64,000 nt of DNA. Source: Tetragonia tetragonoides (taxonomy: Eukaryota > Streptophyta > Magnoliopsida > Caryophyllales > Aizoaceae). The first letter of the stretch is position 1, and each line of letters starts with the position of its first letter. The DNA lies in contig CM076148.1 of the NCBI GenBank assembly GCA_038025085.1, forward strand, positions 35,733,691-35,797,690, given 5' to 3'. Made by a program: the position numbers and the translations under genes. The notes beneath the pieces were generated by a model, which saw only the letters and a list, made by a program, of their open reading frames with translations, had not been told where the DNA came from and ran no database searches. Of the stretch, positions 58,843 through 64,000 are shown piece after piece.

Positions 58843-61800
58843 TTAGTTTCCCTTATTAGCTAACCTTGAGTTCCGCCTAGAAATAATCTCAGCAGCCCAG
58901 CTTTTTCCAAGTTCAGTTTGAAACTTTCCTGAAACAATTTAGAATCATATACTTCAGCAGCTACAGGGGAATACGAGGATATTACCAATATTGCATGAAT
59001 GCAGAAATGTTTGCATACCAGCTGTTGACAAGAAAAACTCATCAAGAACCTTCCCATGCTCTGCGATGCGAATAAATGCAAAAGTCAGTCTCAATGACTT
59101 CAAGAATGCTTATGCATCAGGCCAATTCAAAGTTCCATATCATCTAGATTCTCAAATTTGAAAACATCCAAGAACAGGGGCCACATCATACATGGTAAAA
59201 TCCAATGTACATACATCATTAGCCAGTCAAATTACTTGATTCAAATGACAAATTTCCTAGGCAAAAAGTAGAATTGTCAACTTATGCTAGCACACTCTAG
59301 TGAAATCACATCATAGAAACTACAGAAATTGCATTTCTAGTATAAACAAGTCAAACTTCGTCTCAGAAATCACACTAATCATAAGCCCGCGTCAAGTGAA
59401 TTAGCCATAGCAAATGTGAGCTGCCAGTAAATTAGGTGAGATGACAATGACCATGGCCTAAGATGCATGATTATGCATATCTTAATACATTTACTCATGT
59501 AAATTGTTGACAAGGCTCCTCTAATAATGCCTGGTTGCTTTAGCAGGAGGGAGGGGGGAGGGACAAGGACAATATATATAGTATGCCAAAGCCTCCTTGC
59601 AACTTCCATCAATTCTAACATTTCTTGGTAAAATGCCATTTGAGAATCTAATCATGCATTCAGAAGAATGGGTGGAGTAGAAATGTAAGCTCAGTAAGCC
59701 ATCTTGCTCTAGTTACCTAATGAATTCACTAGTGAGCCTGATCTAATATGAGGCTCCAGAATCAGATGCTTAATTGGCCTCTCTATGAGACTATGACAAA
59801 ATGGGTCCAATACACGTCACACTATCACATACTCATTCTATCCCTAACAGGCCACCCACTCTTGGAATTAGGAAGGATCAAATTAGTTTCTTGTCTCTTG
59901 GCCATTTTTGTTTTCAAAGGTAATTAAAGGATTTTTCACAAAATTTTATCTTCTTACGGGATTTGGACATGAGTCCGTGACTCTTAAGGTATGCTAAATT
60001 CAAAATTTAGACAGCCTTTTCCAGAATGCAGGGAGAAGTAAATCTACAGTGAGGTTGATGAAATTTTTTTTTCTAAGCATAGAAATAAACATACATTCTG
60101 GAAGAACAGTAAAAATCTTATTGGTTTTCTTTTATTTTTCTTTTCTCGTGCCTGCTCCTCCTAACAGAGTAGTACCAAGAAGGATTTCTCAAAGGAATTG
60201 AGATAGTGTGGTTTTCAACTGAAAAATACTGAACTTACTGAAATGAATGAATAGTCATATGTGAGAGAAAAAGTATGTTGCAGAACTGAACCAAGTGCAA
60301 TTGAGTTAAGCGATTACCGATGGGTGAACTTGAGAAGAACATACCCTAATCACAGAAACTTGCTAAATGCATAAGACTATAAGTGTATAACTAAAAGAAG
60401 ACAAGGGTTTTGGGAGGAAATGATGTTACTGAATGTCTATTACAAAACCAATAAAATTCCAACTCCACGCTCAACCAAAAGCAAAAAACGAAATATACAG
60501 AAAACCTAACTTGAGAGGGCAGCAAAAAAGAAAAAAATAACTGCAGCAACTTCAAACTTAACGCCAGAAAATTTCACAATTAACCTATGTAAGAGTCCTC
60601 ACTCCAAGTTCTTTCTATTTTCCTTTCTTGACTGTAATCAACAAAGGTATCACTAAAAGCATTGACAAACAAATCGAAATATGAAAGTTTTATTGCCTAA
60701 AAGAAGATGGCCTTGCCAGGAAACTACGTCCAATATTGCTTTCAATCGAACCCTTGAAACCAACCAATGACCATGACATCCATCCACCCACGCATGATCC
60801 CCCTCCCCCAACACATACACACATCAGCAAGAAAGAGGTTTATATTTAAAGAAAAAAACACATGGAAACGAGAAAAGGAAAAAAAACAACAATGAAAGTA
60901 GCATCAAGAAATATTACACCAACATCGACTAACTTGAAGTATTAGATTATGCAGGAGTCCTTACGCTTGGAATCGACCGCAAAGCAATTTATTAACAGTC
61001 CCATATTCCTATTATCCCAGAATTCAACATCTTACCGCATACTCCAAATATCCAATTACAAAAAAAAAAACATCTTACAGCATACTAAGAAAATACTCAA
61101 CGAAGATGATGAAATGACTGAAGCATATAGCTGTCGGAACAACTAAAACACAAAACACCACAAATGAACAGCTTTAACATTCAACCAATACAAGTCATGA
61201 TAGCTATTGGTTACAATTAGACTGTTGGCACATATGACGTATTATTCAACTTTTTAAAAAAAATTAGGTTTTACCTGTTTCATACTCTAATGCCTGAAGA
61301 ATCATTTCAACCTGGATCAACATCAATGCTAATTAGAAAGATGGTACAGTAGCAAGTCAATAGCATGGAATTATAGAATATCAAACGACTTTGATTGTCA
61401 TATATGGCTTCAAAATACACAATTAGAGAATCTTTTGTGATATTTAGTTGCGGTGTGAGTTGAGTCACTGAAAACATCAAAACTACATGAACATGTATCA
61501 GGTTATAGCCAAATAGATATTGCTGCCAGAGCTCAGTAGTACACCAAGATTGTCACTGAAGATATCTTGTTAACCACATTGATCCCTTAGAAACACTGAG
61601 CTTCAGAATAACATGAACAAAGTGCACTTCTGCACACCCATTCCCCTTTCTTAAGAATTTTGGCCAACTCATAAATTTAAAGTAAAACATAGTTTGTTTA
61701 AATTATACAATATGCAAATTCAAAAAAGGGATCTCCAGATAAGATGTCATCACCAGACACATCATGTTGCAATCCCTAATATTACACGAAGAAAGTAGAT

Positions 61801-63361
61801 ACAAAAACAAAGCCACCATGAAACGTAGCTTCCTGCAAGGGAGGTAACGGGGTAAGAGAAGAAAAGGTAGACTGTGCAGCATAGGTGGGGATATATACCA
61901 AGTCATTAACATAATCAAGCTGTAACTCACTATGTGGAGTTCTTCCACATGAAACAGAAAAAAGGATCGATATATGGAAGCTACAACCTAACACGTCGGG
62001 AGATGAACTGTGGGATCAAAAAAGACAAGAATAGACTATATACCAAGCGAAATGAACACCCATTTCCAGTATCCCACAGGAGGATCCCGATAATCAACAA
62101 TGTAGCAGCAATTTTGCTAGTTTATTTCACAAGATACTAATTTCATTTTCAGATGAAGCACAAGATACCATGCAAGTATAATTGATTTCCTCCAAAATGT
62201 AAAATATTGACCAATGCAAGTCGTCACATACTTTGTCAAAATCTTTCACCAGATTAGCCTCTAGAGAAGAATTATTTTCATACTCAGACCAGAGTTCTTT
62301 AATTTCATCCGCTGCAACAAGAAAATAGTATCAGCTTGAGTTCATAAAGTGATTTAGTAAAATATGAGAAAGGCAAGCTAATGCATACCCCTCATCCCTC
62401 CACCAAGTACTTCACACATTTCATTCAAAGCTGCCTGCTCTCTTCTGCTCTTTTCTTCTTTTGGTATGCCATCAGATGGTGTTATATCTCCGACGATAGC
62501 TATGAAGGTCCAAAAGTTATCAAACCGATTTGACAACAGTCAGCAATTTTAATGAGGAAAGTTCTGAGGACAAAATAAAACCCTAATCCTTAAGGCACAT
62601 CAAAAATTTGTCAACAAGTTCTAGGGACTTCTCAGATAAATAATAGAATTCTTGTGTAAGGACTAGGGGTTCAGAAAGCCAATCTAGATGAAATAAATTC
62701 ATTAAATTTTACTCTAAACAGCAACTTCCCTCCCCTGAGAAACATAAACATACAAACAGATACTTGGGTGAGGAAAAGTTTAAGCTGAGGTTAAGCATCT
62801 TTAGGACAAAATGAGCTCACGCAACCTGCCAGCCATTAAGCTCCAAGTCCTTAGCTAATTTACAGACCTAAGCAAATGCTACCACATACGCAAGCAAATT
62901 CTTTTAAAGCTTTAACATAACCCTTATTGACAATTAGTCTGCAACAGAACTATATCATAATTATGGCTACAAGTAAGAAATTTGACATGCATAAAGCAAA
63001 GGAATTAGACTGTCAAACAGAAATGAACAGCCTTGTTTATCTGATTCATATAGAATTCCGCACAAATAAAGAAGCTTAGACTGACAAACTAAAACGAAAA
63101 AGGGTATACCTTCAGCAATATCATGAACTATTGCTATCTTGATACATCTGTTAAAAGAATTGTTCAACAAATAAGAAAGTTGTCATCAACAGCAATATCT
63201 ACCGTCTAAAGCCAAAATATATAATTAAAACCTAACCTCTCTCTGTTCACGCCGGGAATGTCCCCAGCAATCAAACCCATCAATGACATGCGATACATAT
63301 GATCAGCAATAGATTCCGGACCCTTTATCTCATGATTAATCCATCCCTTCCTTTTTGTGGT
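58843..63361 (-). CDS. HD-domain nucleotidase-like protein (HDDC2/YfbR type), 3' part
   Basis: Metal-dependent phosphohydrolase of the HD superfamily; human HDDC2 and bacterial YfbR act on deoxynucleoside 5'-monophosphates. Seven exons are in the window: 63361-63237, 63147-63110, 62499-62389, 62311-62232, 61311-61275, 59060-59019, 58928-58843; borders are GT..AG and the frame is continuous for 172 residues. Motifs: TTKRKGWINHEIKGPESIADHMYRM (first His of the metal site), KIAIVHDIAE (the HD dyad), VGDITPSDGIPKEEK, DFDKVEMILQALEYE and a C-terminal FQTELGKSWAAEIISRR. The protein start, expected to carry an FLxLC..LK segment and perhaps a targeting peptide, is not found in 63362-64000 and must lie further right. 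No lesion is seen. Confidence 0.9.
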
Positions 63362-64000
63362 CTGATTAGAGAAACCAAGAGGACGGCAATCAGAAAAGCA
63401 ACAGGTTCAGGAAAATAACAAGGAACAACATCTAGTCTTTTGCTCCAGAAACACAATTCAAAGGATAGCATAGTAAGTATACAAGGTATACAAGTGAACT
63501 ATTCAACACAAGAGGAGCCATATAGTACAAGACATACATGTTACCACTTAGCATAACCCAATGACCTTGGCTAAACTTCAATAATAAAATTTTGATATTT
63601 CCTGAAAGCGTAAGCCACTAAGCCTTAAGGGCAAATGACACAACTAATCTACAAAAGAACACAATAAGCTACTAAGCTCCTTAAAAGTGAACCATTTCAC
63701 TATATAAGCTACACGTAAAATTCACTAGAGAAGAAGCCTACAAAGTTCATGTCATCCTTATTTAAGTGACCTTAGCAAAATACCCTTCAATCTTTCTCCT
63801 GATCAACCACCAATAGGCTTAGACAAAACCTCCACAAATGGAGCCAAACCATCCAAGTCCAACTAAAATTGAAACTTCGAAGCTTGTAGTCAAATCAATT
63901 GAGTATTTTTCAGTATATCAAACACAATTCTTTTCAGCAAACCAGAAAGAAAAGCAAACTCAATTTAGGAACTTTTCGACCTATCCCATGATTGTTTTTT
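63362..64000 (-). other. Intron of the HD-domain gene
   Basis: Upstream of the first visible exon; contains no recognisable exon, so it is taken as intron continuing past the window edge. Confidence 0.55.

Overview
This is a plant nuclear chromosome segment. It is AT-rich, its genes have introns with GT..AG borders, and it carries copia and LINE retrotransposons, tRNA-derived SINEs, hAT and Mutator-like DNA elements and long trinucleotide microsatellites. The host proteins (P4-ATPase, CML, PERK, HD-domain protein) are of flowering-plant, eudicot-like type. A Caryophyllales source would fit, but I cannot show that from sequence alone. There is no operon structure, tRNA or rRNA gene, or CRISPR array.

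Layout. 1-21 kb is almost wholly mobile DNA: two foldback-like elements built from TTCAG and (ATT)n/(AAT)n arrays, the second nested in the 3' LTR of a 1.2-kb TRIM-like element; a 5.6-kb copia element on the minus strand with a large 5' deletion and two nonsense codons; a truncated LINE; a 922-bp non-autonomous Mutator-like element; hAT elements; small MITEs; and several SINEs, most bounded by target-site duplications visible in the sequence. 22-28.5 kb holds an intact 11-exon aminophospholipid flippase gene of the ALA9-12 clade (1198 aa, + strand). 30.8-31.3 kb is an intronless calmodulin-like gene (- strand). 35.0-35.5 kb is a small uncharacterised gene (- strand). 36.6-44.5 kb is an 8-exon PERK-type receptor kinase gene (- strand, 899 aa) with a four-fold repeat in its C-terminal tail. 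58.8-63.4 kb is the 3' part of an HD-domain nucleotidase gene (- strand); its first exon(s) lie past the window end.

The most unusual object is a 6.4-kb Mutator-like element at about 47573-53936, bounded by inverted repeats and an 8/9-matching 9-bp flank. It has two convergent genes, each starting beside a terminal repeat as in MuDR. The left gene joins a FAR1/MULE-type DDE transposase to a C-terminal OTU-family cysteine protease domain. The right gene encodes a plant mobile domain (MAIN-like) protein. Both genes have a short first exon and a first intron filled with a 33-bp-period minisatellite centred on CCATGG, so the two ends look like long, diverged copies of one promoter/exon/intron module. 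The transposase has one nonsense codon and the PMD gene a nonsense codon plus at least three frame breaks, so this copy is decayed, while splice sites and key catalytic residues are still readable.

The host genes are separate transcription units with no evident common pathway; mobile elements fill most space between them and sit inside at least one intron.
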